Below are positions 17,804 through 27,654 of a stretch of DNA of 32,307 bases, piece after piece. The stretch's first letter is position 1. Each line of letters begins with the position of its first letter. Source of the DNA: Kiritimatiellia bacterium. Lineage in GTDB: Bacteria > Verrucomicrobiota > Kiritimatiellia > RFP12 > UBA1067. The DNA is taken from contig JAQUEX010000006.1 of NCBI GenBank assembly GCA_028684935.1, forward strand, positions 1 to 32,307, given 5' to 3'. The position numbers and the translations under genes are program-made. The notes beneath the pieces are model-generated. The model made no database searches and was not told the DNA's origin. It worked only from the letters and a program-made list of their open reading frames with translations.

Positions 17804-19154
17804 TCAACAGTCCCTCGGCTTTGTATCCTTTTTCAGTGGGGGCGGGCAGGACATACGCCTCGGCGCCTTCGGGGTGCGGCAGGCGGGTCCGGGCGTCGAT
17901 GCCGGCGAGATGGTAGATCGAGCCCAACAGGTCGATCGGATAGACCGGGCGCTCCTTGACCTCCTCGCCTTTGGCGTCCGAGGCCCCGACGATCTGCCCG
18001 CCCTTGAAGCCGCCGCCGGCGACCAGCACCGAGAAAACATTGCCGAAGTGGTTGCGGCCGCCGTTCCAGGGCGGCTGCCAGTCGACCTTGGGGGTGCGGC
18101 CGAACTCGCCGCAGCACCAGACGATCGTACTGTCCAGCAGGCCGCGCTCTGAAAGGTCCTGGAGCAGGGTCGCGAGGCCTTGGTCAAGCTGCGGGCACTG
18201 GCGGTTCATGGTGGCGAAGTGGTTGGAGTGGGTGTCCCAGCCGCCGGGGTAGTTGATGGTGACGTAAGGCACGCCCGCCTCAACCAAGCGGCGCGCGGCG
18301 AGGCAATCCTGCCCGAAGGTGTGGCGGCCGTAGCGGTCACGCAGCTTGGCGTCCTCCTTGGCGAGATCGAAGACCTCCTTGCCTTCGCCAAGGATGAGGT
18401 TGTAGGCCTTCTCCTCAACCTCGCGCGCGATGCGCAGTTCGGGGTGGGCGGGCTGGGAGTGGCCGAAGGTGTTCAGCGAGGAGAGCAGGCTGCGGCGCGC
18501 CTGCTGGCGCCGGTCGGTGATGCCGCGGGCGATGACGCCCTCGACCTCGAAACGGCCGGCGTTGGGGTCGCCGCCGGTGGCGAACGGCTTGCAGCGCGAT
18601 CCCAGAAAGCCGGCTTCGGAGAAGCGTCCTTGCGGCTGGGTCAGCACCACGTAGGGCGGGATCAGGCCCTTGTAGCCGGCGTTGTATCCCTTCAGCAGGG
18701 CGAAGATCGCGCCGATGCAGGGGTAGGCGAGCCGCTCGCCCGGCAGGTGTCCGGTCTGCATCAGGTAGGCGGCCGTCTCGTGTCCGTTGTTGCGGTGGGT
18801 CATGCTGCGGATGATGGAGTACTTGTCCGCCTGCTTGGCGAGCTGCGGAAAGAGCGACCCCATCTTGATGCCGCTGACCGAAGTGGCGATCTCGTCTTTG
18901 AACTGGCCGGTGTAGTCATAGCCGGCGTCCATCTTGGGGTCCCAGGTGTCGGTGTGCGACATGCCGCCCCAGAGGAAGACCTGGATCACGGATTTGGCTT
19001 TGGCCTTGAGCGGCACGGGTGGCGCGGCATGGGCGAGGCGGTCGCTGAGCAGCAGTCCGGTCGCGCCCAGGAAGCCGCGGCGCAGGGCCTGGCGCCGCGT
19101 GAGGCGCGCGCGGGGCGCGCGAACGTGACCGGCGTCGGGGGTGTAGGTATTCAT
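17790..19154 (-). CDS. DUF1501 family protein, Tat-type N-terminus
   Basis: TRRQALRRGFLGATGLLLSDRLAHAA; VIQVFLWGGMSHTDTWDPKMDAGYDY; VWCCGEFGRTPKVDWQPPWNGGRNHFGNVFSVLVAGGGFKGGQIVGASD. Confidence 0.92.
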   Translation of the reverse strand: MNTYTPDAGHVRAPRARLTRRQALRRGFLGATGLLLSDRLAHAAPPVPLKAKAKSVIQVFLWGGMSHTDTWDPKMDAGYDYTGQFKDEIATSVSGIKMGSLFPQLAKQADKYSIIRSMTHRNNGHETAAYLMQTGHLPGERLAYPCIGAIFALLKGYNAGYKGLIPPYVVLTQPQGRFSEAGFLGSRCKPFATGGDPNAGRFEVEGVIARGITDRRQQARRSLLSSLNTFGHSQPAHPELRIAREVEEKAYNLILGEGKEVFDLAKEDAKLRDRYGRHTFGQDCLAARRLVEAGVPYVTINYPGGWDTHSNHFATMNRQCPQLDQGLATLLQDLSERGLLDSTIVWCCGEFGRTPKVDWQPPWNGGRNHFGNVFSVLVAGGGFKGGQIVGASDAKGEEVKERPVYPIDLLGSIYHLAGIDARTRLPHPEGAEAYVLPAPTEKGYKAEGLLNEIM

Positions 19155-19226
19155 GGTTGGCTCCTCTCGCTCTGTGTCTGTGACATCATGCTTCAGCGGG
19201 AAAAAGGGGGGGCGGCGCTGAGCCGC

Positions 19227-20861
19227 TCAATGCCGGAACAGGAATTCATCGCTGTTGATCAAGGCCCAGGCCAGGTCGATGCCGACCTCGTTTCTTTTCG
19301 CGACGCCCGACTTCATGTAGGATTCGACAGCCGCGATCTCGTCCGGAGTCGGTAACCGCGAGAGGATGGAGAGGTACAGCACCTCGATGGTCTCTTTCGG
19401 CTTGCGCGCGGGGTCGAGCAGCCGCTTCATGTTGGGGCCGGTTTCGAATTTTCGCTGGATATGGCTCGAGTTCAGCAGGTGCATGCGCTGCGAGGCGCTG
19501 GGCTTGTTGACCCGTTCGTTTTCGAGACCGGTGGCGCGTGCCGGCCGGCCGAACAGCTCGAGGAAGGGGCTGGTGATGGAGCCGTCCGGCAGGGCGATCG
19601 CCGGTTTGTTGGCCGGGATGAACGTAAAGGGTTCGGGGATCGCGCTGGTATAGAGGTCAGAGGTGCCGGTGATCGCGTTGATGGCGTCGATCAGCACCTC
19701 GGCATCGAGCTGCCGCAACGGGTAGAAGGCGAAGAGCGGCGCGGCCTGCTGCATCTTCTCCGGAGCGACGACCGAGGAGAGCTGGTAGGTGCGCGACGTC
19801 AGGATCAGCCGGAAGAGGTGTTTGGTGTCACAGCCGGAACGGGCGAACTCGCGCCGCAGGAAGAGCAGCAGCGCGGGGTTGCTGGCCGGGTTGTCGGCGC
19901 GTATGTCATCCGGCTCATGGATGATGCCGCGGCCGAGCAGCCAGGACCAGATGCGGTTGACGATGTTTGCGGTGAACCATTCGTTCTTGGGCGTGATCAG
20001 CCAGTCGGCGAAAACCTCGCGCGGGTCGCGCCCCGGCGTCAGTGTGATGCGCGTGCGGTCCGGCAGCACCCCGACCTGCGGCGCGCCGGCAGCCGCCTTG
20101 TCAGGATCCCAGAAGACGATCTCCTCCTTCCATTCGCGGGTCGGCTTGTAATTGACCTGCGAAAAGAAGACCGACATGCCGGCCAGGGTGTTGGAGGGCC
20201 AGTTTTCGGCGCGGCAGCCCATGAAGGTCAGCGCCACGGCGGTGGCGATGCCTTCGGGCGAGCGGTCCTGGATAGCGCGGTAGAAATTGACGGGCCCGAC
20301 GCGGAAATTGCTGCCGTTCGAGGTGAGCAGCTCGCGGGCGAACCGGTCGTAGGGCTTGTTGTCGCGGATCGAGGCGCGCAGCCAGCGGTGGTAGGCCTGC
20401 GCCGCGTTGGGCCAGAGGTTCACCGGGAACTCGGCCTTGACACGCAGCAGGTCGCTCCACTTCATGGCCCAGTAGTCAGCGAACTCGTCGCGTTCCAGCA
20501 GCCGGTCCACCAGGGCGCGCCGCTTGTTGAGCGAGGTGTCAGACAGAAAGGCGCGCGCCTCGTCTGCGGTCGGAAGCGTGCCGATGACATCCAGGTACGC
20601 GCGCCGCAGAAAAACCGCATCCGTACAATACATCGGACGGATCCCGGCTTTTGCGAACGATTTAAAGACGATCCGGTCGAGCGCGGTCTCGGGCGAGGCG
20701 CATTTGGCCTCTTCGTAAAGCGGTGCTCGGAGAGCCTGCGCCGCAGCCTCCCCGGTAACCAAGCACCCCAGCAGCACTGGCAACCATCCCCGTTTCATAC
20801 CGAGCGTCCCCCGTACGCTGTTCGTCGCAGACATGACGTGTTCCGTAAGTTCCAATATCAT
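19227..20861 (-). CDS. DUF1549/DUF1553 domain-containing secreted protein
   Basis: FLRRAYLDVIGTLPTADEARAFLSD (DUF1549-like); FADWLITPKNEWFTANIVNRIWSWLLGRGIIHEPDDIRADNPASNPALLLFL (DUF1553-like). The start may be the Met at 20798 (MKRGWLPVLLGCL signal). Confidence 0.88.
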   Translation of the reverse strand: MILELTEHVMSATNSVRGTLGMKRGWLPVLLGCLVTGEAAAQALRAPLYEEAKCASPETALDRIVFKSFAKAGIRPMYCTDAVFLRRAYLDVIGTLPTADEARAFLSDTSLNKRRALVDRLLERDEFADYWAMKWSDLLRVKAEFPVNLWPNAAQAYHRWLRASIRDNKPYDRFARELLTSNGSNFRVGPVNFYRAIQDRSPEGIATAVALTFMGCRAENWPSNTLAGMSVFFSQVNYKPTREWKEEIVFWDPDKAAAGAPQVGVLPDRTRITLTPGRDPREVFADWLITPKNEWFTANIVNRIWSWLLGRGIIHEPDDIRADNPASNPALLLFLRREFARSGCDTKHLFRLILTSRTYQLSSVVAPEKMQQAAPLFAFYPLRQLDAEVLIDAINAITGTSDLYTSAIPEPFTFIPANKPAIALPDGSITSPFLELFGRPARATGLENERVNKPSASQRMHLLNSSHIQRKFETGPNMKRLLDPARKPKETIEVLYLSILSRLPTPDEIAAVESYMKSGVAKRNEVGIDLAWALINSDEFLFRH

Positions 20862-20995
20862 ACAGATGCCAAGAGCGGAGTCAAAGCATTTCAGGGGTAA
20901 AATTTGCGCATTCTCACTTTTTACACTGGAATCCCGGGATTTATTGTGGTAATTTACGGCGATTTCTTAAAAATGACCGAAGTACGAGGGTACGG

Positions 20996-22048
<1,053 letters not shown>

Positions 22049-22079
22049 ACGCGCGCGGAGGCGGCGCCCGAAAAAAAAA

Positions 22080-22108
22080 CACGCCTGCGGCATAACGCCG
22101 CAGGCGTG
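22080..22108. terminator. Bidirectional terminator between convergent purM and the histone-like gene
   Basis: cacgcctgcggc-ataac-gccgcaggcgtg, 12-bp stem. A-run upstream and T-rich sequence downstream. Confidence 0.88.
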
Positions 22109-22129
22109 ACTTCTTTTCAACGGTCGCCG

Positions 22130-22375
22130 CTACTTCTTCGCCGCCGCCTTCTTGGCCGGAGCTTTCTTCGCCGCCGCCGCCTTCTTCACGGGAGCTTTCT
22201 TTGCGGCCGGAGCCTTCTTTGCAGCCGGAGCCTTCTTTGCCGCAGGGGCTTTCTTCGCGGGAGCCTTCGCGACCGCTTTCTTCGCAGGAGCCGCCTTCTT
22301 AGCAGGAGCTGCCTTCACTGCCGCTTTTTTCGCGGGAGCTTTTTTAGCAGGAGCTGCTTTCTTTGCTGTGGCCAT
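22130..22375 (-). CDS. Histone H1-like lysine/alanine/proline-repeat protein
   Basis: 81 aa composed almost entirely of AAKKAP / PAKKA repeats (MATAKKAAPAKKAPAKKAAVKAAPAKK...). Confidence 0.85.
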   Translation of the reverse strand: MATAKKAAPAKKAPAKKAAVKAAPAKKAAPAKKAVAKAPAKKAPAAKKAPAAKKAPAAKKAPVKKAAAAKKAPAKKAAAKK

Positions 22376-22462
22376 TGCGCTATCCTTTCGTTAGGTTGAA
22401 CCCGTTAACCACAACAGATCGTTGCACCACGAAACAATGCATCGATATGTTGTTTTGACCGT

Positions 22463-22490
22463 ACTGTAACGCGTGCCGGAAAAAATGCAA
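22463..22490 (-). promoter_or_regulatory. Possible sigma70-type promoter for the histone-like gene
   Basis: On the minus strand: TTGCAT (22485-22490), 16-nt spacer, TACAGT (22463-22468). Located about 90 nt upstream of the ATG. Confidence 0.35.
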
Positions 22491-22723
22491 GAACAGTTTT
22501 AAAAAAAATAAAAAAAACTTGACGCTCCGGAAGCGGTTGGAGACCGGGAGACGCGTGAGACGGATGAGCGTTGTGCGTCGCTCAGATGAGCGTCATGCTC
22601 ATCGAGCGCCATTCAACCCATACCGAATGCGGGCAGGGTGAAGTGCGCCGCTTGTCGAGCGCGGCGCCGGCTGGTACACTACGAAACGACGTAAGGAACA
22701 TGTTCTGGACGTGAAAGGGAAGG

Positions 22724-23338
22724 ATGAGCGTGAGCGACTTCGAGGCAACAGCGTTGCGGTATGGTGGCTTTGGCCCGGTTTCATTCGTGATGCGCAAAGG
22801 AGAAATCCTCGGCGTGAACGGTCCGTCAGGCTGCGGCAAGACACGGTTGTTGCGCGCGCTGGCCGACATGGATCCTTGGGAAGGCGAGATGGTGTTGGAG
22901 GGCCTGGCGCCGGGAACGATGCCGGCCAGCCAGTGGCGGCGGCGCGTGGCCTATCTGCCGGCCGAGAGCCAGTGGTGGTTCGACGGCGTGGGCGAACATT
23001 TTTCCGGCGAACCGGACAGCGCGGCGCTGTGCGCGCTGGGGCTCGAGTCCGAGGTACTCGGTTGGCCGGTGGCGCGTTTGTCCAGCGGCGAGAAACAGCG
23101 GCTCGGCCTGTTGCGCACACTGATAAACCGGCCGGCGGTGCTGCTGCTGGATGAACCGACGGCGCATCTCGACGCGGCGCGCGCCCAGGCATTCGAGGCG
23201 CTGGTCGCCGCGCACTGCGCCGAAGGTATGATGGCGCTCTGGGTGGCGCATGATCCCGAACAGCTTGCTCGCGTGGCGACGCGCGGGTACCGGATGGCTA
23301 CGGGCGGCGCGTGGCAGGAGGCGGAAGCATGGACGTGA
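22724..23338 (+). CDS. ABC transporter ATP-binding protein, FetA/YbbL-like
   Basis: Walker A GPSGCGKTRLLRAL, signature RLSSGEKQRLGLLRTL, Walker B VLLLDEPTAHLD. Paired with a FetB-like permease. Confidence 0.88.
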   Translation: MSVSDFEATALRYGGFGPVSFVMRKGEILGVNGPSGCGKTRLLRALADMDPWEGEMVLEGLAPGTMPASQWRRRVAYLPAESQWWFDGVGEHFSGEPDSAALCALGLESEVLGWPVARLSSGEKQRLGLLRTLINRPAVLLLDEPTAHLDAARAQAFEALVAAHCAEGMMALWVAHDPEQLARVATRGYRMATGGAWQEAEAWT

Positions 23339-24123
23339 TCGCGCTGTCGTGGTGGGACATTCTGCTGGCCGCAGTGCCGCTGGCGGCGCTGGCGGCCGTG
23401 TTTGCCTGGCGGGGCTGCGGACTCAGCCGCACGCTGCTGGTCGGCGCGGTCAGAACGTTCGTCCAGCTTGCCCTGGTGGGTGTGGTGTTGAAAGGGGTGT
23501 TTCAAAATGCACATCCGCTCTGGACGTTCTGTTTCTCCATGGTCATGCTCGCCGCAGGCACGTGGGAGGTCGCGCGGCGGCAGCACCGCCGGTTCACCTC
23601 GGGGTGGACCGTCGGTCTGGCGGTGTTGGGGCTGTTTACGGCCGGTTTCACGGTGACCGTCTTCGCGGTGGTGGCGCTGGTCGGCGTGCGGCCCTGGTGG
23701 TCGCCGCAGTACGCGATCCCGCTGCTCGGCATGATTCTCGGCAATACCATGACCGGCATTGCGCTGGGGATGGACACGCTGACACAGAACGCGTGGAAGC
23801 AGCGCGCGGTGATCGAGAACCGGCTGGCGCTGGGGCAGACCGCGGCCGATGCGGTGTCGGAGCTGCGGCGTGAGAGCGTGCGGACCGCCATGACGCCGAT
23901 CATCAATTCGCTGGCGGTCTGCGGCGTGGTGAGTCTGCCGGGCATGATGACCGGCCAGATCCTGTCAGGCAGCGACCCGCTGGCTGCCGTGCGCTACCAG
24001 ATGATGATCATGTATCTGATCGCTTCGGGGGCCGGGTTCGGCAGCCTGCTGACGATCCAGCTCTGCGCGCGGCGTCTGTTTGACAGCCGCGAGCGGTTGC
24101 GGCTGGATCGGCTGAGCGCCTGA
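23329..24123 (+). CDS. FetB/YbbM (UPF0014) family permease
   Basis: LSRTLLVGAVRTFVQLALVGVVLKGVF, PLLGMILGNTMTGIALGMDTL, TPIINSLAVCGVVSLPGMMTGQILSGSDPLAAVRYQMMIMYLIASG. Overlaps the ATPase gene by 10 nt. Confidence 0.92.
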   Translation: MDVIALSWWDILLAAVPLAALAAVFAWRGCGLSRTLLVGAVRTFVQLALVGVVLKGVFQNAHPLWTFCFSMVMLAAGTWEVARRQHRRFTSGWTVGLAVLGLFTAGFTVTVFAVVALVGVRPWWSPQYAIPLLGMILGNTMTGIALGMDTLTQNAWKQRAVIENRLALGQTAADAVSELRRESVRTAMTPIINSLAVCGVVSLPGMMTGQILSGSDPLAAVRYQMMIMYLIASGAGFGSLLTIQLCARRLFDSRERLRLDRLSA

Positions 24124-24131
24124 AACAAAAA

Positions 24132-24160
24132 GGGTGTGATTCTGTTGTTGAATCACACCC
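24132..24160 (-). terminator. Terminator downstream of the PpiD-like gene
   Basis: gggtgtgattc-tgttgtt-gaatcacaccc, followed on the minus strand by cttttt-gttt. Confidence 0.82.
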
Positions 24161-24222
24161 GAGGGAAGAATGGGGCGTCGGGGAATTTCGTTTCCGCTCG
24201 CCTCTGCGCGCCAGGCGGAGAG

Positions 24223-25884
24223 TTATTCCTTTTCTGCGGGGGCGTCGGGATCCGCGGTGATCGCGTCATCCTCTTCGTCCCCTTCGCTCAACGGGCGGGA
24301 CGGCTTGAAGTCCTGCTTACCGAGGTTCCAGCTCAGCCAGTCGGAGAAGAGCGTGCTGGAGCGGCGGCGCGCGAGGCCGGAGCGGACTTGCGCGCGCATC
24401 ATTTCGGCGGCCAGCGCGTCACCCGGCTGACGGTCCTGCACGTAGACCAGCAGCGATTGCGAGGCGGACGCCGGGATAGCCTCAGACAGCTCACCCTTGT
24501 TAAGCGTCATCGCGCCGTACGCGATCGAGAAGCTGTTGGGGAAACTTTGGTTCTGGATCTCGTTCACGGTATAGGTGAGCGAGGTGGAGACGTTGAGCGC
24601 TTTGGCCTTTGCGGCGTCGGCAAAACTCTTGCCCTGGTCCATCAGCGTGCGCAGCTCCGTGCGCAGCTCTTTGACGTAATCCTTAAAGGCCTCACTGCGC
24701 GCTTTGGCCAAGGCGCGCGGCCGCAGGTCGTTCAACACGGCCTCATAGGTCGGGGTATGGGCCGCCTCGAACACGGTCCGCTCGATGACGTACACGAAGG
24801 TGTCGCCTTTGACGATGCCGAAGCGCGAGTCGGACCGGTCGGGATCCAGCTCGAATGCGGCGTCAGCAAACTCTTTGCTGTTCTCGGCCCAGTAGAGCGT
24901 GTCGTCGGCCGCGAAAAGCGGCGAGGTTTTCAGCGGGATCTTGGCCTGCTCGGCCATGATCTGCAGCGCGTTGTCACCGTCGTTGGCGAGCTTGCCGTAA
25001 ACCGTATAGGTGACGGCTGTGGAGGCGCAGTAGCGGGCCTCGTCAAGCTGGAGTTCGGCCAGGATCTTGTCGCGCACTTCCGCGAAGGGGATCGGCTCGG
25101 TGGTGTTGTTGGTGACGGTCCGCGTGTAGGTTTCGGCGTGGCTGTCGTAATACTCCAGCAGGTCCTCTTCAGGCACCGAGACATGCGCCACGTAATTGGA
25201 GACGGGAATCGAGACATACCGCACGGCCACGCGGTCGGGCAGGGCGAACGAGGCCTTGTTCTCTTCATAGAACGTGCGCAGGTCGTCGTCGCTGAGGCGC
25301 ATCTCCGCCTCGGCGTACCGGTTGCTGACCGACACGGCCTGCACGGTGAAACGGTCGGTCATGGCGGCCAGTTCGTCATTCAGCTCCATAGGTGAGACCC
25401 ATGTGGCGGAGTCGACCAGCGAGGCGTTCTTCATCAGGGCGAGCTGGTGGGCGACCAGGCTCTCGTACATGGCCGGCGTCAGGCCCTGCTCGGCAAGCAC
25501 GTTGCGGTAACGGTTGATGTCAAACCCGTTGGGGCCTTGGAAACCGGGCACTTCGCGCAAGGCGTTGCGCACCTCCTCTTTGACCGATCCCATGCCGTTC
25601 TTCTCGGCCGTCAGGCGTGCAGCGAGCTGTTCCCAGGCCCGGCGGTCGACGACATTCGCCGACGTCTCGTTGTCCCGGTTACGCCCGAAGCCGCGTATCG
25701 CCTGGACCGTCTGCTCGAACTGGGGGTACGGGATTTTCTGACCGTTGATGGAGCCGGCAGACTGCGCGTCCTGCGGCGATTGGAAACAGGAATCGACCGC
25801 AACAAAGGCAATGGCGATGATGATCGCAAAAAAACCCCACAGGATACGGCTGCGGATGAGTCGGTTGAAATGATAGATAAACAC
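24223..25884 (-). CDS. PpiD/SurA-N-like peptidyl-prolyl isomerase/chaperone
   Basis: N-terminal anchor FNRLIRSRILWGFFAIIIAIAFVAVD; NGQKIPYPQFEQTVQAI; VPGFQGPNGFDINRYRNVLAEQGLTPAMYESLVAHQLAL. Start chosen at GTG 25884; the ORF extends to 25971, where it would overlap a terminator. Confidence 0.8.
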   Translation of the reverse strand: MFIYHFNRLIRSRILWGFFAIIIAIAFVAVDSCFQSPQDAQSAGSINGQKIPYPQFEQTVQAIRGFGRNRDNETSANVVDRRAWEQLAARLTAEKNGMGSVKEEVRNALREVPGFQGPNGFDINRYRNVLAEQGLTPAMYESLVAHQLALMKNASLVDSATWVSPMELNDELAAMTDRFTVQAVSVSNRYAEAEMRLSDDDLRTFYEENKASFALPDRVAVRYVSIPVSNYVAHVSVPEEDLLEYYDSHAETYTRTVTNNTTEPIPFAEVRDKILAELQLDEARYCASTAVTYTVYGKLANDGDNALQIMAEQAKIPLKTSPLFAADDTLYWAENSKEFADAAFELDPDRSDSRFGIVKGDTFVYVIERTVFEAAHTPTYEAVLNDLRPRALAKARSEAFKDYVKELRTELRTLMDQGKSFADAAKAKALNVSTSLTYTVNEIQNQSFPNSFSIAYGAMTLNKGELSEAIPASASQSLLVYVQDRQPGDALAAEMMRAQVRSGLARRRSSTLFSDWLSWNLGKQDFKPSRPLSEGDEEDDAITADPDAPAEKE

Positions 25885-25938
25885 GGCTAGTAGTCCGAAG
25901 GGATTAACACTCGCGCAAACACTCGTCTTGACAAGAAA

Positions 25939-25965
25939 AACCGGAGGCTGCGCAGGCCGCCGGTT
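25939..25965 (-). terminator. Terminator after the FecR-like gene
   Basis: Minus strand: aaccgg-c-ggc-ctgcgca-gcc-t-ccggtt followed by tttcttg. Confidence 0.65.
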
Positions 25966-25989
25966 CCTCAAAAAAACTCCGCAACACCG

Positions 25990-26982
25990 TTATTGATCGC
26001 CGTTTGTCTCAGCCTTTTCGGCGTCGTTTTTCGGAGCGTCAACGGTGTCTTTTGAAAGCAGCACGGGCAGGTCTTCATCCTCTTTGGCCGCCTCGGCGGC
26101 CGGATCGATCAGCTCACCGGTGGCGACACCCGCACGCCCTTCAGCATAGGCGAAACGGTGCTTGGCGATGCCGGTGGGGCTGACCACCAACACGGCGATG
26201 ACCGGGCGGCCGCCCACCGGGGCATTCTCACGCCAGATTTTGACGACCGCCTTGGGTGACATACCGAAACTGACCGGATCCTCCTCGCCCTTGTCCAAAA
26301 TGATCGCGAAGTCGCCGGACACGCTGGTCAGACGGCTGAACGCGCGGTCCTGCGAGGTCACGATGGTGACCGTATTAGCCGCGCGCAACGCCGGAATGTG
26401 GTAGTGCGCACCTTCAATCCGCGCGGCACCGGTGATGGTGGCAATCTGCAGCGTTTCGGCCGTCGCATCGGTTGAGAGCGAGTACTCGCCGCGCCCCTCG
26501 ATGCTCTTGCACGCCGCGTTGGGGGTGCAGACGCCGAAGCTGCCTTCCGGAAGATTTTCGCGCAGGCTGGTTTTGATCGTTCCGGCGGCGAGACGCACCA
26601 CGCGGCTGTCCGCTTTCGCGGCCGGAACCGCAACGGTCACCTCGGTCTGCGCCAGAAGTTGCACGCTCTCTTGCGCGGAGAAGACCAGCATGGCCGAACT
26701 GTTGAGACCGGTACGGAACTGGGAGCCGAGCGGATAAACCTTGTTCTCAACCGCCGGAGCAAAGGCGCCCACATCGGGATTGTTCACTTCACACACGCCG
26801 CGAATCTGTACCAAACGCACCAACGGCATGAAAATCTTGGCCGGCGCTCCCTGTTGCTCGGCAGCGGGAGCCTGCCCACCCGCTTCCGCCGGTTGAGCCT
26901 CATCCTGTGCGCGCACAACCGTCATGCAGACGGCGGCCACGGCACACACACTTGCGCGAAAGACTCCTGCTTGCTCCATCAT
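25990..26982 (-). CDS. Secreted FecR-like domain protein
   Basis: Signal-like N-terminus; GSQFRTGLNSSAMLVFSAQESVQLLAQTEVTV...VVRLAAGTIKTSLRENLPEGSFGVCTPNAACKSIEGRGEYSL, consistent with a FecR-like beta-rich domain. Confidence 0.65.
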   Translation of the reverse strand: MMEQAGVFRASVCAVAAVCMTVVRAQDEAQPAEAGGQAPAAEQQGAPAKIFMPLVRLVQIRGVCEVNNPDVGAFAPAVENKVYPLGSQFRTGLNSSAMLVFSAQESVQLLAQTEVTVAVPAAKADSRVVRLAAGTIKTSLRENLPEGSFGVCTPNAACKSIEGRGEYSLSTDATAETLQIATITGAARIEGAHYHIPALRAANTVTIVTSQDRAFSRLTSVSGDFAIILDKGEEDPVSFGMSPKAVVKIWRENAPVGGRPVIAVLVVSPTGIAKHRFAYAEGRAGVATGELIDPAAEAAKEDEDLPVLLSKDTVDAPKNDAEKAETNGDQ

Positions 26983-27275
26983 GGGGACTGCTCCCTTTTC
27001 ATTCGGTTTTTAAAAAAACCTCTCCTGCAATTAAAGAAGGTTGGTTTATGATAAACCAAGCCCCCCTGATAGTCAACCGAAGCTTATTCGCATCGTTGAA
27101 TTAAATCGGCCGGGCGAAAACAGATGCCCCCACCACTTCCCCGTCAGCGCCCGCCCGCCAAGGCTGACGCATCTAATTTCTTGTCTTTACGGCCTTTCAC
27201 CCACGATGTCGGCGCATTGATCACTTTGCCTGTGTCGGGAGTCTGTGAATCAACGCGCCAAGGGATGCAAGGGAG

Positions 27276-27305
27276 GATTAAGATTACGATTACGATTACG
27301 ATTAA
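27276..27305. repeat. GATTAC-type hexanucleotide array, 5 units
   Basis: GATTAA GATTAC GATTAC GATTAC GATTAA. Confidence 0.92.
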
Positions 27306-27376
27306 GCCCGCCGCGCGGCTACGCCGCGTCCGCGGGGAAGGCGGTCAGCACGTCTGCTTGGCGCAAGGTTTCACAT

Positions 27377-27396
27377 CGCGGACGGGGCCGTCCGCG
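27377..27396. repeat. GCGGACGG palindrome copy
   Basis: cgcggacgg-gg-ccgtccgcg. Related copies at 190-219, 30371-30390 and a partial one at 31148-31161. Confidence 0.85.
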
Positions 27397-27448
27397 CCCC
27401 CGACTCTTCGTTCAAAGCACGCGCTCAACGCCGACGTTGGGAGTAGAC

Positions 27449-27484
27449 ATCGAAATCGGGATCGGGATCGCTATCGGGATCGAA
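27449..27484. repeat. ATCGGG-type hexanucleotide array, 6 units, with an inverted partner at 27537-27560
   Basis: ATCGAA ATCGGG ATCGGG ATCGCT ATCGGG ATCGAA; partner CGATCC CGATCC CGATGG CGATTT. Confidence 0.92.
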
Positions 27485-27624
27485 CATCTTTCGACCCCAA
27501 TCGCGAGAGGAGCCGCGCGAAACGGCTCAAAATGGACGATCCCGATCCCGATGGCGATTTGGATGAGAGCAAGCTCCGGCCAGTCGAGGGACCGTACACG
27601 GTCACGGGAAGGCGATGAGACCGT

Positions 27625-27654
27625 CGTGTACGTGTACGTGAACGGGTACGGGGA
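27625..27654. repeat. CGTGTA-type hexanucleotide array, 5 units
   Basis: CGTGTA CGTGTA CGTGAA CGGGTA CGGGGA. Confidence 0.88.

Noticed and set aside
15770-20861. The secreted operon as a defence system
   Set aside because: DUF1501/DUF1549/DUF1553/PPC proteins are exported families with no nuclease, toxin or sensor domains visible.
18180-20900. Long plus-strand ORFs (18180..19355, 19461..20900) antisense to the DUF1501 and DUF1549/1553 genes
   Set aside because: Mirror ORFs from GC-rich codon usage; no domain signatures.
22548-22610. gatgagcg...cgctc / atgagc-gtcat-gctcat repeats upstream of the FetA-like gene, considered as a regulatory operator or riboswitch
   Set aside because: Short 6-8 bp matches in biased sequence; no consistent fold or known riboswitch core.
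24136-25395. 419-aa plus-strand ORF antisense to the PpiD-like gene
   Set aside because: Mirror ORF; begins in the terminator hairpin and has no recognisable domain.
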